Shown here piece by piece: positions 8,470 through 17,035 of a DNA stretch of 64,000 nt (the stretch's first letter is position 1; every line of letters begins with the position of its first letter). Both the position numbers and the translations under genes were made by a program. The notes under the pieces were generated by a model. It was given only the letters and a program-made list of their open reading frames with translations, had not been told where the DNA came from and searched no databases. Source of the DNA: Desulfovibrio sp. JC010 (GTDB lineage Bacteria > Desulfobacterota > Desulfovibrionia > Desulfovibrionales > Desulfovibrionaceae); NCBI RefSeq assembly GCF_010470675.1, contig NZ_VOIQ01000013.1:62001-126000 (forward strand). Direction: 5' to 3'.

Positions 8470-9283
8470 ATTATTCCAGTACGTGACTATCGCCCTCTAT
8501 CTTGCGGGTACGACCTTTTTCTTCATCGGAAGCCTTAAAAGCAACAAGTTGTTGGGAAAACTGGGTAACCTTTCCGCAATTGGCGGATTCGCATTACATA
8601 CCCTTGACCTGCTCCTGGCTGTCACCCTCTACCGGGGTACGGTTTTAAGCGGTGGCTATTTTTATTTCAGTCTGCTGGGCTGGAGTTTTATTCTTGTCTA
8701 TTTCGGGTTGTGGTGGAAACTGCGCTCAACTTTTTTCGCGCTTACCGCCTCCCCGCTGGCTCTGCTGCTCTTCCTCGTCTCCCTTGCATCTCAGGGATTG
8801 AAAGTAACTCTGCCCACGCATCTGGCAGGACTTTTTATCGGTCTGCATATCGGAACCATTTTTGTCAGCATTGCGCTTATGGCTATGGCTGCCGGGGCCG
8901 GAGTGGCTTTTCTTTACCTGAACAATAAAATTAAAACCAAGGCAAACCTGACCGGAATGGAAAAGGAAATGCCTTCGCTGAATACCTTCGACAATGTAAA
9001 CCATTGGTCGATCATCATTGGATTCCCTCTTTACACTTTGAGTCTTGCTTCCGGTTTCCTCTGGGCCCGGGCAGCTTTCTCCAAAATGTTTTCATGGGAT
9101 CCCAAAGAAATTGTTACTTTAGTGGTCTGGTTTCTTTTCGCCTTCGTCTTTCACCAGCGTATTATGGTGGGCTGGCGGGGTAAGAAACCGGCAATTATGG
9201 TGATCATCGTTTTCGTAATCACCATGATTTCCCTGTGGGGTATCAACTTTTTCGTCCCCACTCACCATAGCTTTAAAGCCTGA
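8456..9283 (+). CDS. Cytochrome c biogenesis protein, CcsA/HemX family
   Basis: This polytopic membrane protein of 275 residues has about eight hydrophobic segments. The conserved family segment FSWDPKEIVTLVVWFLF and nearby histidines are visible, as in CcsA/CcmC/HemX proteins that handle heme at the periplasmic face. It sits between precorrin-2 dehydrogenase and hemA, overlapping the first by 14 bases and ending one base before the second begins. Whether it moves heme for cytochrome c maturation (CcsA role) or modulates HemA level (HemX role, known next to hemA in Bacillus) cannot be decided from sequence. GGAG at 8445 favours ATG 8456. Confidence 0.85.
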   Translation: MSLFELFQYVTIALYLAGTTFFFIGSLKSNKLLGKLGNLSAIGGFALHTLDLLLAVTLYRGTVLSGGYFYFSLLGWSFILVYFGLWWKLRSTFFALTASPLALLLFLVSLASQGLKVTLPTHLAGLFIGLHIGTIFVSIALMAMAAGAGVAFLYLNNKIKTKANLTGMEKEMPSLNTFDNVNHWSIIIGFPLYTLSLASGFLWARAAFSKMFSWDPKEIVTLVVWFLFAFVFHQRIMVGWRGKKPAIMVIIVFVITMISLWGINFFVPTHHSFKA

Positions 9284-9284
9284 T

Positions 9285-10604
9285 ATGGATCATAATATTT
9301 ACCTTATCGGCCTCAACCACCGCTCCGCCGGAGTGGATGTGCGTGAGCGTTACGCCCTGACCAATGTAGAGGAGTTCGAAGACGGACTGCTTGAATTCGG
9401 TGTGCGTGAAGTAATGGCCTTATCTACCTGTAACAGGGTCGAAATCCTTGTTGTCTGCTCTCCGGGAATCACCCAGACCAATATCCTTGAGTACTGGGCC
9501 AAGCGGTGCTGCGGTTCTGTGAGCGAACTGGAACCAAACACCTATTGCCACGAGAGCTTAAACGCTGTGAAGCATCTCTTCCGCGTAGCCTGCAGCCTTG
9601 ATTCCATGATTGTAGGTGAACCCCAGATTCTGGGACAGCTCAAGGATTCCTACCGCAAAGCCGTAGATGCCGGGGCCGCACGGGTTATCATCAACCGTAT
9701 GCTGCACAAGGCTTTCTTTGTCGCTAAAAGGGTCCGCACCGAAACATCCATCGCCTCCAGTGCTGTTTCCATCAGCTATGCTGCGGTTGAACTTGCCAAG
9801 AAGATTTTCGGTGAACTGCAAGGCCAGCGGGCCATGCTCGTCGGAGCCGGGGAAATGGCGGAGCTTGCCGCCACGCATCTGCTGAACAGTGGTGTGGAAA
9901 AGATTTCCATTGCCAACCGTACTTATTCCCGTGCTGAAGGTCTGGCCGAATGCATGGGCGGAAGCGCGGTGCCTTTTGAAAATCTGTATGACCATCTGGT
10001 TGATGCCGATATTATTATCAGTTCCACCGGTGCCCACCATGCGGTCATCTCCGCCAAAGAGATGAAAAAGGTCATCAAAAAGCGCAAATTCAGGCCCATG
10101 TTCTTCATCGACATTGCCGTACCCCGCGATATCGACCCGGACGTAAACGGTCTGGACAACGTCTATCTTTACGATATTGACGATCTTAAAGATGTAGTTG
10201 AAGAAAATAAATCCCAGCGCGAAGATGAAGCGGTCAAAGCCAATTCCATCGTTGAATTCGAGACCCTTTCCTTCGGCAACTGGATCAACTCTCTCGATTT
10301 GCAGCCCACAATTGTGGACCTTTTCAACCGCAGTGAATCCGTGGCCCAGCAGGAGCTTGCCAAGACTCTCAAGAGGCTCGGCGAAGTTGACGCCAAGACT
10401 CACAAAGCCCTTGAAACCATGGCCATGTCCATCGGCAAGAAGCTGCTTCACGAGCCTGTGGCTTTCCTCAAGCGTCGTACTGAGGAAGAAGGCAAGGCTG
10501 ATGAATTCGTTGATCTTGCCCGGCGCATGTTCAACCTCGACAATGAAACCATTCCTGCGGACGCCCATTGCGGACGCAAGAAGAATAGCAACCCGGAAAA
10601 TTAA
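9285..10604 (+). CDS. hemA: Glutamyl-tRNA reductase
   Basis: HemA reduces Glu-tRNA(Glu) to glutamate-1-semialdehyde, the first committed step of C5-pathway tetrapyrrole synthesis. The 439-residue protein has the catalytic Cys49 in LSTCNRVEI, the substrate loop VGEPQILGQLKDSY, the NADP-binding MLVGAGEMAELAATHL, FIDIAVPRDIDP and a C-terminal dimerisation helix. It is about 20 residues longer at the C-terminus than E. coli HemA. It is third in an operon with precorrin-2 dehydrogenase and the CcsA-like protein, so entry into the pathway and the siroheme branch are co-expressed. Confidence 0.96.
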   Translation: MDHNIYLIGLNHRSAGVDVRERYALTNVEEFEDGLLEFGVREVMALSTCNRVEILVVCSPGITQTNILEYWAKRCCGSVSELEPNTYCHESLNAVKHLFRVACSLDSMIVGEPQILGQLKDSYRKAVDAGAARVIINRMLHKAFFVAKRVRTETSIASSAVSISYAAVELAKKIFGELQGQRAMLVGAGEMAELAATHLLNSGVEKISIANRTYSRAEGLAECMGGSAVPFENLYDHLVDADIIISSTGAHHAVISAKEMKKVIKKRKFRPMFFIDIAVPRDIDPDVNGLDNVYLYDIDDLKDVVEENKSQREDEAVKANSIVEFETLSFGNWINSLDLQPTIVDLFNRSESVAQQELAKTLKRLGEVDAKTHKALETMAMSIGKKLLHEPVAFLKRRTEEEGKADEFVDLARRMFNLDNETIPADAHCGRKKNSNPEN

Positions 10605-10616
10605 AGGATTTCAGGA

Positions 10617-10952
10617 ATGAGAAACTATCTGCTGGATGATATATACGAAGAAGATGTCAAAAAGATTTCCGCTGCTCTGGCCGAGCTTGAATTTCAGGGA
10701 CCCATTGAAGGCATTTTCTATCTTCCGGTTCCCGAGGAACTTCTGATTGATGAACAGAAGGAACACATGGGTGAATGCGGACCGTTTTTCATGGCCCTCG
10801 AAGTCGAAGAAACATCCGTAAAAGTCGAGCTGCTTGTACGCGCACGCAACAAAATCCGCTGCTCCTGTGTGGCCTACGCTACTTCCGAACAGCGTAATCA
10901 CATGATGGAATATATTGATAAATTCATCGCTGATTTAGAAATTTCGTACTAA
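10617..10952 (+). CDS. Small conserved-looking hypothetical protein after hemA
   Basis: I do not recognise this 111-residue acidic protein. It has no signal peptide or membrane segment. The predicted secondary structure reads as alternating helices and strands (KKISAALAELEFQGPIEGIFYL, EVEETSVKVELLVRARNKIR), with three cysteines in GECGPFF and IRCSCVAY. It starts 12 bases after hemA and reads as the last gene of that operon before repeat copy B. Codon use is like its neighbours. A link to tetrapyrrole metabolism is only contextual. Confidence 0.72.
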   Translation: MRNYLLDDIYEEDVKKISAALAELEFQGPIEGIFYLPVPEELLIDEQKEHMGECGPFFMALEVEETSVKVELLVRARNKIRCSCVAYATSEQRNHMMEYIDKFIADLEISY

Positions 10953-10958
10953 GCTAGC

Positions 10959-11130
10959 CTTCGGCGACCCTGCCGGGGGCCTTAAACCCTTTTGGAAAAA
11001 GGGTTTAAGAATCCCAAAACTTTTTAATAGTTTTAATTGGATAAAAATTAAAAGTGGCGAAGCCCTATTAAAAGTTTTTGAAGAGTCCAGAGAAACTTTT
11101 TTCAAAAAGTTTCTTTGGACGCCGGAGGCG
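10959..11130 (+). repeat. Modular intergenic repeat, copy B
   Basis: In the same orientation as copy A: ctgccgggggc (10970-10980), the palindrome with one extra A at 10981-11009, aatcccaaaac (11009-11019), ggcgaagcccta (11056-11067), and a 17-bp hairpin (11085-11101 with 11104-11120; one G.U), ending in gccggaggc. It separates the hemA operon from tilS. Nothing else is seen in this gap. Confidence 0.88.
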
Positions 11131-11136
11131 AAAATG
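11121..11136 (+). promoter_or_regulatory. Shine-Dalgarno of tilS supplied by repeat copy B
   Basis: GGAGG at 11124-11128 is in the final box of the repeat, five bases before the tilS ATG at 11134. This is the same arrangement as at rarA. Confidence 0.7.
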
Positions 11137-12159
11137 AAATCGTTGCCAGATAAACTTCAAGATTTAAGCCCTAAGCTTGCTAAGCTTTGTTTAGATATTG
11201 AAAAGTTCGGCAAACAAAAATCAGGTGAAGACTTTGCTTCTAAATCAATGCTCGTCGGCGTATCCGGCGGCATTGATTCTACTGCTTTACTGATTATCGC
11301 TACCCTGCTTGCCCGTAAATCGGGAGGCAGGGTTTTTTGCGCCCATGTGGATCATGGCTTACGGGATGAATCTGCCGGGGACCGTGCTTTTGTTGAGGAA
11401 TTGTGCGGGCGGCTGGGCATACCTTGCGAGTCACTTAAGGCCGATGTTGCGGGCTATGCCGCTCAAAATTCCATGGGAATCGAAGAAGCCGGACGTATTA
11501 TTCGATATGACTTTTTCAAGCAGTGCTTGAAGAAATTTGAGGCTGACTTTTTGCTGCTGGCCCATCATCTGGGGGATTTGTCAGAAGATGTGGTCATGCG
11601 CTTGATTCGCGGTACAGGCTGGCCAGCACTGGCTGGCATGGATGCATATGATCCGGCAAGAAAACTTCTGCGCCCCCTGCTCTCTACTAAAAAAGAAGAT
11701 CTTGAAGAATTTTTGCGCTCCATAGATTGCACGTGGCGGGAAGATAAGACTAACGATTCAGACGATTACACCCGCAACCGGGTTCGCAACCGCATCCTGC
11801 CATTACTCCATGAAGAGAATCCCAGTCTGGGGACCGGGCTGCTTAGATTAAAAAGTCAGGCTGAGCTTGATGAAGAATTCTGGCATGAACAGGTTACAGA
11901 TATTTTAGGCCGGGCTGAATCTGATGATAATGGCGGACTCTTTTTATCTTGTGCCATTTTGAACAAATGCCATTCTGCGTTAAGATTGCGGGTTTATAAG
12001 AAAATTTTGGATGACCTTGGTTCGGGACATGCCCTTTTTGATTCGATTATGCAGCTCGATCAGGCCTTTGAGGATCGAAAATCAGGTTCCACCTTCCAGT
12101 TTCCGGGAAATAAGGTGGTCAAGGTCAGTAAAACAGGGCTCTTATTCAATATGAAATAG
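11134..12159 (+). CDS. tilS: tRNA(Ile)-lysidine synthase
   Basis: TilS attaches lysine to C34 of the CAU-anticodon tRNA(Ile), changing both amino-acid identity and codon specificity; it is normally essential. The 341-residue protein has the PP-loop SGGIDS at 44-49, HVDHGLRDES, and the conserved LAHHLGDLSEDVVMRLIRGTG and RPLLSTKKEDLEEFL segments, with TRNRVRNRILPLL later. It is a shorter form: the C-terminal tRNA-binding domain of E. coli TilS (432 aa) is reduced. The SD lies within repeat copy B. Confidence 0.93.
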   Translation: MKSLPDKLQDLSPKLAKLCLDIEKFGKQKSGEDFASKSMLVGVSGGIDSTALLIIATLLARKSGGRVFCAHVDHGLRDESAGDRAFVEELCGRLGIPCESLKADVAGYAAQNSMGIEEAGRIIRYDFFKQCLKKFEADFLLLAHHLGDLSEDVVMRLIRGTGWPALAGMDAYDPARKLLRPLLSTKKEDLEEFLRSIDCTWREDKTNDSDDYTRNRVRNRILPLLHEENPSLGTGLLRLKSQAELDEEFWHEQVTDILGRAESDDNGGLFLSCAILNKCHSALRLRVYKKILDDLGSGHALFDSIMQLDQAFEDRKSGSTFQFPGNKVVKVSKTGLLFNMK

Positions 12160-12163
12160 GGCA

Positions 12164-12192
12164 TTGACAGCGACGACAGCAAGGTTTAGAAC
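12164..12192 (+). promoter_or_regulatory. Sigma-70-type promoter of adk
   Basis: TTGACA at 12164-12169 is followed by a 17-base spacer and TAGAAC at 12187-12192. It begins five bases after the tilS stop, so adk is probably also transcribed on its own. Confidence 0.55.
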
Positions 12193-12231
12193 TTTGTGAA
12201 ATTTGTTACTAATTCTTTAGGAGGACAACAC

Positions 12232-12903
12232 ATGAATATTCTTATTTTTGGACCCAACGGTAGTGGTAAAGGAACTCAGGGCGCTCTTGCTAAGAAAAAA
12301 TACGACCTCGATCACATCGAATCCGGCGCAATCTTCCGTAAGCACATCGGTGGCGGCACCGAGCTCGGCATGAAAGCTAAAGAGTACATCGACAAAGGTG
12401 AACTCGTTCCTGATGATATCACCATCCCCATGGTTCTCGACGTTCTCCAGTCTTCCGGCGAAAACGGCTGGCTGCTCGACGGTTTCCCCCGTTCTATCGT
12501 ACAGGCTGAAAAGCTCTGGGAAGCTCTCGAAAAAGACGGCGTAAAGCTCGACTACGTTATCGAAATCCTGCTGCCCCGCGAAGTTGCTAAAAACCGCATC
12601 ATGGGCCGTCGCCTCTGCGAAAACGATCCCAACCACCCCAACAACAAATTCATCGACGCTATCAAGCCCGACGGAGACAAATGTCGCGTATGCGGCGGTG
12701 CTCTCTCCGAGCGCGCTGATGACCAGGATGAAGAAGCAATCAGCAAACGTCACGACATCTACTACGATGACAAGACCGGTACTGTTGCAGCAGCATACTT
12801 CTACAAAGATCTGGCTCCTAAAGCCGGCTTCAAATACATCGAACTCAATGGTGAAGGTACCATCGACGAGATCAAAGAAACCCTCATGGGTCAGCTCTCC
12901 TAG
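12232..12903 (+). CDS. adk: Adenylate kinase with metal-binding lid
   Basis: Adk interconverts ATP+AMP and 2 ADP. This 223-residue enzyme has the P-loop GPNGSGKGT (7-15), LLDGFPRS (81-88) and a long LID. The LID carries Cys129, His135, Cys151 and Cys154. These are the same positions, by my count, as the Cys3His site reported for D. gigas adenylate kinase, which binds Zn, Co or Fe. Most metal-binding Adks use four Cys or Cys3Asp instead. The start is ATG 12232 behind a strong AGGAGG at about 12219; an in-frame upstream ATG at 12196 lacks an SD. It has its own promoter and terminator. Confidence 0.96.
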   Translation: MNILIFGPNGSGKGTQGALAKKKYDLDHIESGAIFRKHIGGGTELGMKAKEYIDKGELVPDDITIPMVLDVLQSSGENGWLLDGFPRSIVQAEKLWEALEKDGVKLDYVIEILLPREVAKNRIMGRRLCENDPNHPNNKFIDAIKPDGDKCRVCGGALSERADDQDEEAISKRHDIYYDDKTGTVAAAYFYKDLAPKAGFKYIELNGEGTIDEIKETLMGQLS

Positions 12904-12925
12904 TTCGAAGTTAGCCGATAATATG

Positions 12926-12963
12926 AAAGGCCCGCAATCAGCAATGATTGCGGGCCTTTTTCT
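12926..12963. terminator. Bidirectional intrinsic terminator between adk and the hexapeptide-repeat gene
   Basis: Arms aaaggcccgcaatca (12926-12940) and tgattgcgggccttt (12945-12959) form a perfect 15-bp stem with a 4-base loop, with T-runs on both strands. It serves the convergent genes on each side. Confidence 0.9.
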
Positions 12964-12969
12964 GTTTTC

Positions 12970-14394
12970 TTAATCATCTTCCACAATAATAGTCGGGAAC
13001 ATGCCCTGCTTTTCCCCGGCCAGATAGGGCTGGAACAGGTTGTAGGAAACGTACTGCGTTCTCTGTGCGTGTCCCCTGCTCTCCTTGTCGCCGTTATAGC
13101 GGGCACCGTTTTCCTGCAGAATATGCTCAATACGGTGCTGAAAATCACTGATAAATGCCGCACCATCGCCTTTGAAGCTCATGCGGCCGATACTGAATGC
13201 TTTCTCCTTGGAGAAATCAGCAAGAGACATGGACTGGCCGACCAGATCACTCTGCTTGGTGATGTAGCCCCAGACAATGGTTTCATCAGGGATATCAATA
13301 GGCTCGGAAGCATGGATAATGGTATGCGGCATGACAATCGATCCTGCGCCAACAGAAACCTTATTTTCATCTGTTCCGTGCAGGAACGAGTTAAACCCGA
13401 TGAATACATTCTTCCCGATATGGGAATGAACCATCTTACCACCGTGGGCGACTACGACTAATCCGTCGAACTTGGTGTCGACGATAAAGCTGTTTTCCTG
13501 AGCATTGGATCCGGCACCGAGCACGGAATTCTCAACGTATGCCCGCTGGGCCACGAGGCAGTTCTCACCGATTTCGCAATCCCCTTTGACAACGGCATAA
13601 CGGCTGACAAAAGCATTTTCAGGCACCCAGACCGGAAATGAATCGGACAGGGAATCATAGACAGGCAGAAAGTCGCTGCGGCGTCCTTTAAGGAAATCCG
13701 CAAAAAGACCTACCAGTTCGCCGTTCTGGTCCCATGAAATGTACTTTTCAAGGGTTGCCTGCGGATAGCGGTAGTCGAATTCATATTTACCTTCAGCCTT
13801 GATCCAGATACGTCCCGGATCAATACAGACCTTGGAAAGATCCCCGGCCTGCACGTAGCAGTAGTTACCGAGGATGCAGTTGTGCAGTACGGAAAGGTCG
13901 GCAGTAGCGAATGCGCCCAGATAGGCACCTTCTGTGGTGGTGCCATGAATGTTGGCGTAATGCATGGCCACGGTGTTCAGAATACGGAAGAATTCAGGGA
14001 TTTCCGGATTGCGTGAATGGTTGTGCACCAGTGTCTTGAAAAGGAAGCTGTTAACCACCTGAATGATCTCATCGCGGTAAAGCTCGGTCTTGATGCCGCC
14101 GAATTCTACTTCAGTGCCTTCGGTTTTAAGTTCGTCACCGCGAATGTCGCTGCGGATGATGATCGAACGGTCCACATCACATTTGCCCAGAAAATATGAT
14201 CCGCCGAGATTGCTTTCCCGGAATCGGAAATAAATGGGATGATCGATGGACAATGCGTAATAGGCATAAGCCTCGGTCAGCTTGTCAACATTGATGGTAC
14301 TGGTCAGGGCCTGCTCCACATCCAGTCCCATGGGGCGGAGGTTTACATTAACCCTTGATATAATATGATTGATAAGTTTTTTGACTCTTCTCAT
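12970..14394 (-). CDS. Left-handed beta-helix (hexapeptide-repeat) protein of unknown substrate
   Basis: This 474-residue protein has many imperfect hexapeptide turns in its middle and C-terminal parts, for example CILGNYCYVQAGD, CEIGENCLVAQRAYVENSVLGAG and GKNVFIGFNSFLHG, as in LbH acyl- and nucleotidyl-sugar transferases. It lacks a recognisable nucleotidyltransferase domain in the N-terminal 130 residues, so a GlmU-like enzyme is unlikely. No signal peptide is seen. It is monocistronic, convergent with adk. I can name the fold but not the reaction; a large hexapeptide protein of this size resembles DUF4954-type proteins, though I cannot verify that. Confidence 0.75.
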   Translation of the reverse strand: MRRVKKLINHIISRVNVNLRPMGLDVEQALTSTINVDKLTEAYAYYALSIDHPIYFRFRESNLGGSYFLGKCDVDRSIIIRSDIRGDELKTEGTEVEFGGIKTELYRDEIIQVVNSFLFKTLVHNHSRNPEIPEFFRILNTVAMHYANIHGTTTEGAYLGAFATADLSVLHNCILGNYCYVQAGDLSKVCIDPGRIWIKAEGKYEFDYRYPQATLEKYISWDQNGELVGLFADFLKGRRSDFLPVYDSLSDSFPVWVPENAFVSRYAVVKGDCEIGENCLVAQRAYVENSVLGAGSNAQENSFIVDTKFDGLVVVAHGGKMVHSHIGKNVFIGFNSFLHGTDENKVSVGAGSIVMPHTIIHASEPIDIPDETIVWGYITKQSDLVGQSMSLADFSKEKAFSIGRMSFKGDGAAFISDFQHRIEHILQENGARYNGDKESRGHAQRTQYVSYNLFQPYLAGEKQGMFPTIIVEDD

Positions 14395-14558
14395 GTCTAT
14401 CCTCTTATCTGACGCCCAAGCAGCGCGAATCAGTCGGAAACATCCGGTTTGTCTGCAATTCGTTTAAAACACAACATGCAGAATTAGATTTTTAAGAAGG
14501 TACCTTTTACCCTTCCGCCATTCAATAGAAAAAATGTCGTAATTTTATTAAGTTGAAA

Positions 14559-14598
14559 TAAAAAAAGACCCATTTGAATATGAAATTCAAATGGATCT
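14559..14598 (-). terminator. Intrinsic terminator of mgtE
   Basis: Arms 14566-14579 and 14585-14598 pair fully on the minus strand, where the single mismatch becomes G.U. They are followed by a T7 run (14566-14560 on the minus strand). On the plus strand the same position is a C-A mismatch, which supports minus-strand function. Confidence 0.82.
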
Positions 14599-14624
14599 AA
14601 AAATTATCTGATCAGCTGCATCGT

Positions 14625-15977
14625 TTAAAGCAGGAATATTCCGGCAAGACCGAGCAGCGAAAGAAAACCGAAACTGTCTGTTATTGTAGTCAGGAATATT
14701 GAGGAGGCCTGCGCCGGGTCACGACCGAATTCCTTGAGGACAATAGGAATCGCCCCGCCAACCACCGCGCCGAGCACCATATCAATGAACAATGCCCCGG
14801 ACATAACCATTGCCAGCGCATAATTGCTGGTCAGCATGAACACAGCCCCAAGAACCAGAAAAGAAACGCATATTCCATTGGCAAGACCGATTTTAAGCTC
14901 GCGCAGAACAGCTTCCCATGATTTTTTACGATCAAACTTCTCGGTGGCAAACTGGCGGATCATAACCGCGAGGGCCTGCTGCCCGGTATTACCGGCCTGG
15001 TTGGCAACAATGGGCATAAGCACTGCCAGCATGGCCATCTTGGCGATGTTGTCCTCAAAGAGATGGACAACCCATGCGGACACAGCGGAGTTAAGCACGT
15101 TGATTACCAGCCACGGCAGACGTTTTTTAACCGAATAGCTCCATGGGGAATCAACCGTTTCGTCAGTACCCGCACCAACCATTGCCTGCATATCTTCACT
15201 GGCCTCTTCATTGATAATGTCAATGACATCGTCAACAGTAACAACGCCGATGAAGCGGTGGTCGAAATCTGTTACAGGCATGGCCAGAAAATTATAGTGG
15301 GCGATGAGCCGCGCAACTTCTTCCCTGTCCACATTGTAGGTCACGGAGATCAGGTGCTGGTTGTGGGTCAGGTCGGTAAGCATTTTCCCGGGCCGTGCAA
15401 TGAGCAGGTCGCGCATGGAAACCACACCCACAAGCTGGTTGCGCCGCCCTACTATATAAGCATAGTAGGGAATACTTTTATCTTCCACTTCCTTGCGGAT
15501 TTCAGCAATGGCCTGATCCACAGTCATATTATCGCGGACTATGGCAACCTCGGTGGTCATAACACCACCGGCGGTATCGGGATCAAAGGTCAGCAGGGTC
15601 GAGATTTCTTCCCTGTCTTCGGCTTTGATCTGACGGAGCAAGGTTTCCCGCAGGTCATCATTCAGTCCTTCAAGAATGTCCGTGGCGTCATCCGGAGACA
15701 TGATCTCAAGAATGCGGGCAGCCATGCCGACGTTGAGCCGTTCAATAAGCTCCCGCTGATCATATTCTTCCATCTCGGCAATGGAATCCGCGGCATCGCG
15801 GATAGGCAGCTGCTTGATAAACTTGACCTGTTCTTCCAGACCGAGTTCTTCAATATGGTCAGCAGCATCCGCAGGGTGCATGGCATCGATAACGCGCTGG
15901 TCAACTTCACCTGCGCGTCCTTTGCCGTGTTCCTGCCACCGCCGTAGTGGTTCGGGGATTCCTTTTGGATTAGCCAT
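14625..15977 (-). CDS. mgtE: Magnesium transporter MgtE
   Basis: The 450-residue protein has the standard MgtE plan: an N-terminal helical superhelix (about 25-130), a CBS pair (about 135-255, with PYYAYIVGRRNQLVGVVSMRDLL and MPVTDFDHRFIGVVTVDDVIDI) and a five-helix membrane domain (about 285-450). Conserved pore residues are in MPIVANQAGNTGQQALAVMIRQ, and VVGGAIPI follows. The family conducts Mg2+ inward and is gated shut by Mg2+ bound between the N and CBS domains. It is monocistronic, diverges from nadC, and has its own terminator. Confidence 0.95.
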   Translation of the reverse strand: MANPKGIPEPLRRWQEHGKGRAGEVDQRVIDAMHPADAADHIEELGLEEQVKFIKQLPIRDAADSIAEMEEYDQRELIERLNVGMAARILEIMSPDDATDILEGLNDDLRETLLRQIKAEDREEISTLLTFDPDTAGGVMTTEVAIVRDNMTVDQAIAEIRKEVEDKSIPYYAYIVGRRNQLVGVVSMRDLLIARPGKMLTDLTHNQHLISVTYNVDREEVARLIAHYNFLAMPVTDFDHRFIGVVTVDDVIDIINEEASEDMQAMVGAGTDETVDSPWSYSVKKRLPWLVINVLNSAVSAWVVHLFEDNIAKMAMLAVLMPIVANQAGNTGQQALAVMIRQFATEKFDRKKSWEAVLRELKIGLANGICVSFLVLGAVFMLTSNYALAMVMSGALFIDMVLGAVVGGAIPIVLKEFGRDPAQASSIFLTTITDSFGFLSLLGLAGIFLL

Positions 15978-16076
15978 GGCGCATCAACTATACCAATTAG
16001 TCCCAAAGGTCAAAATTTATCACCTTGAAACAGCTGAAAAATTAGTTTGTGAAATCCTTCTCAGCCCTTGTGCTGC

Positions 16077-16105
16077 TTGACAAAACCGGATACCAAATTT
16101 CGTTA
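16077..16105 (+). promoter_or_regulatory. Possible promoter of nadC-nadA-nadB
   Basis: A consensus -35 TTGACA at 16077-16082 is followed at 17-19 bases by only a weak -10 (TCGTTA/GTTACA). An inverted repeat TGTTA-n8-TAACA (16123-16140) sits just before the nadC start and could be an operator. Confidence 0.4.
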
Positions 16106-16148
16106 CATGACCTCAAACACAATGTTACAAAATATTAACAGGAATCAT

Positions 16149-17024
16149 ATGACTGAAAACGCATTCAACGACTTCTTTCAGGCCGAAGCGAAAATGTTCC
16201 TTCTGGCAACCATACGTATAGCTTTAAGCGAAGACGGCCCGGACCTGACCTCTATGGGGTTGTTTGAGCAGGACGATATTGCCACCGCTCAGATCATCGC
16301 CAAAGAAGATACTGTTATCTCCGGACTGCCCCTTATCAACTTGATTCTTGAATTTGCAGATCAGGAAAACAAGTGCCAGGTGCATCTCAATGTGGATGAA
16401 GGTGATAAAATCTCCACAGGTACGCTCATTGCGGCCATTCAGGGTCCTGCCGGCCTGCTCCTCAAGGCGGAAAGGGTTATCCTGAATTTCATCTCCCACA
16501 TGTCTGGAATCGCAACTGAAACCCGTAAATACGTGGACGCGCTGGATCATAGCGAGACTATCCTCCTCGATACCCGCAAGACCCTGCCCGGCCTGCGTTA
16601 CCCTGAAAAATACGCTGTCCTCTGCGGCGGAGCCAAAAACCATCGCCTTAATCTGGTGGAAATGCTCATGCTCAAGGACAACCACATTGACCGCGCCGGA
16701 TCAATCACCTCCGCCGTGGAAAAACTGCGCGCCAAATATGGTGAAGAATGTCCGCCCATTGAGGTGGAATGCCGCAATCAGGAAGAAGTGGACGAAGCCG
16801 TGGCTACCAAAGTTGAGCGCATTATGCTCGACAACATGACCTTTGATGAAGCCAAGGCAGCTATCGCCACCATTCCCGATGAAATTGAAACCGAGATCAG
16901 CGGAAACGTGACCCTTGAAACCATTGCCGCTCTTGCAGAAGCGGGCCCGGATTACATATCCGTAGGCAGGATCACTCACTCCGCAAAATGCTCAGACATG
17001 AGCATGCAGATCGTATCGATGTAG
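16149..17024 (+). CDS. nadC: Nicotinate-nucleotide pyrophosphorylase (carboxylating)
   Basis: NadC converts quinolinate and PRPP to nicotinate mononucleotide, the third step of de novo NAD synthesis. The 291-residue protein shows the family motif DTRKTLPGLRYPEKYAVLCGG, the Lys/His pair region NHRLNLVEMLMLKDNHI, and EVECRNQEEVDEA and ISVGRITHSA near the C-terminus. The start at ATG 16149 is chosen for the CAGGA SD at 16139-16143; an earlier in-frame start (16068) would overlap the likely promoter. First gene of the nadCAB operon. Confidence 0.95.
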   Translation: MTENAFNDFFQAEAKMFLLATIRIALSEDGPDLTSMGLFEQDDIATAQIIAKEDTVISGLPLINLILEFADQENKCQVHLNVDEGDKISTGTLIAAIQGPAGLLLKAERVILNFISHMSGIATETRKYVDALDHSETILLDTRKTLPGLRYPEKYAVLCGGAKNHRLNLVEMLMLKDNHIDRAGSITSAVEKLRAKYGEECPPIEVECRNQEEVDEAVATKVERIMLDNMTFDEAKAAIATIPDEIETEISGNVTLETIAALAEAGPDYISVGRITHSAKCSDMSMQIVSM

Positions 17025-17035
17025 GTTCTACTTTG

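Noticed and set aside
16068-16148. The earlier in-frame start of nadC at 16068
   Set aside because: It would place the start before the likely promoter -35 and lacks an SD; ATG 16149 has a good one.
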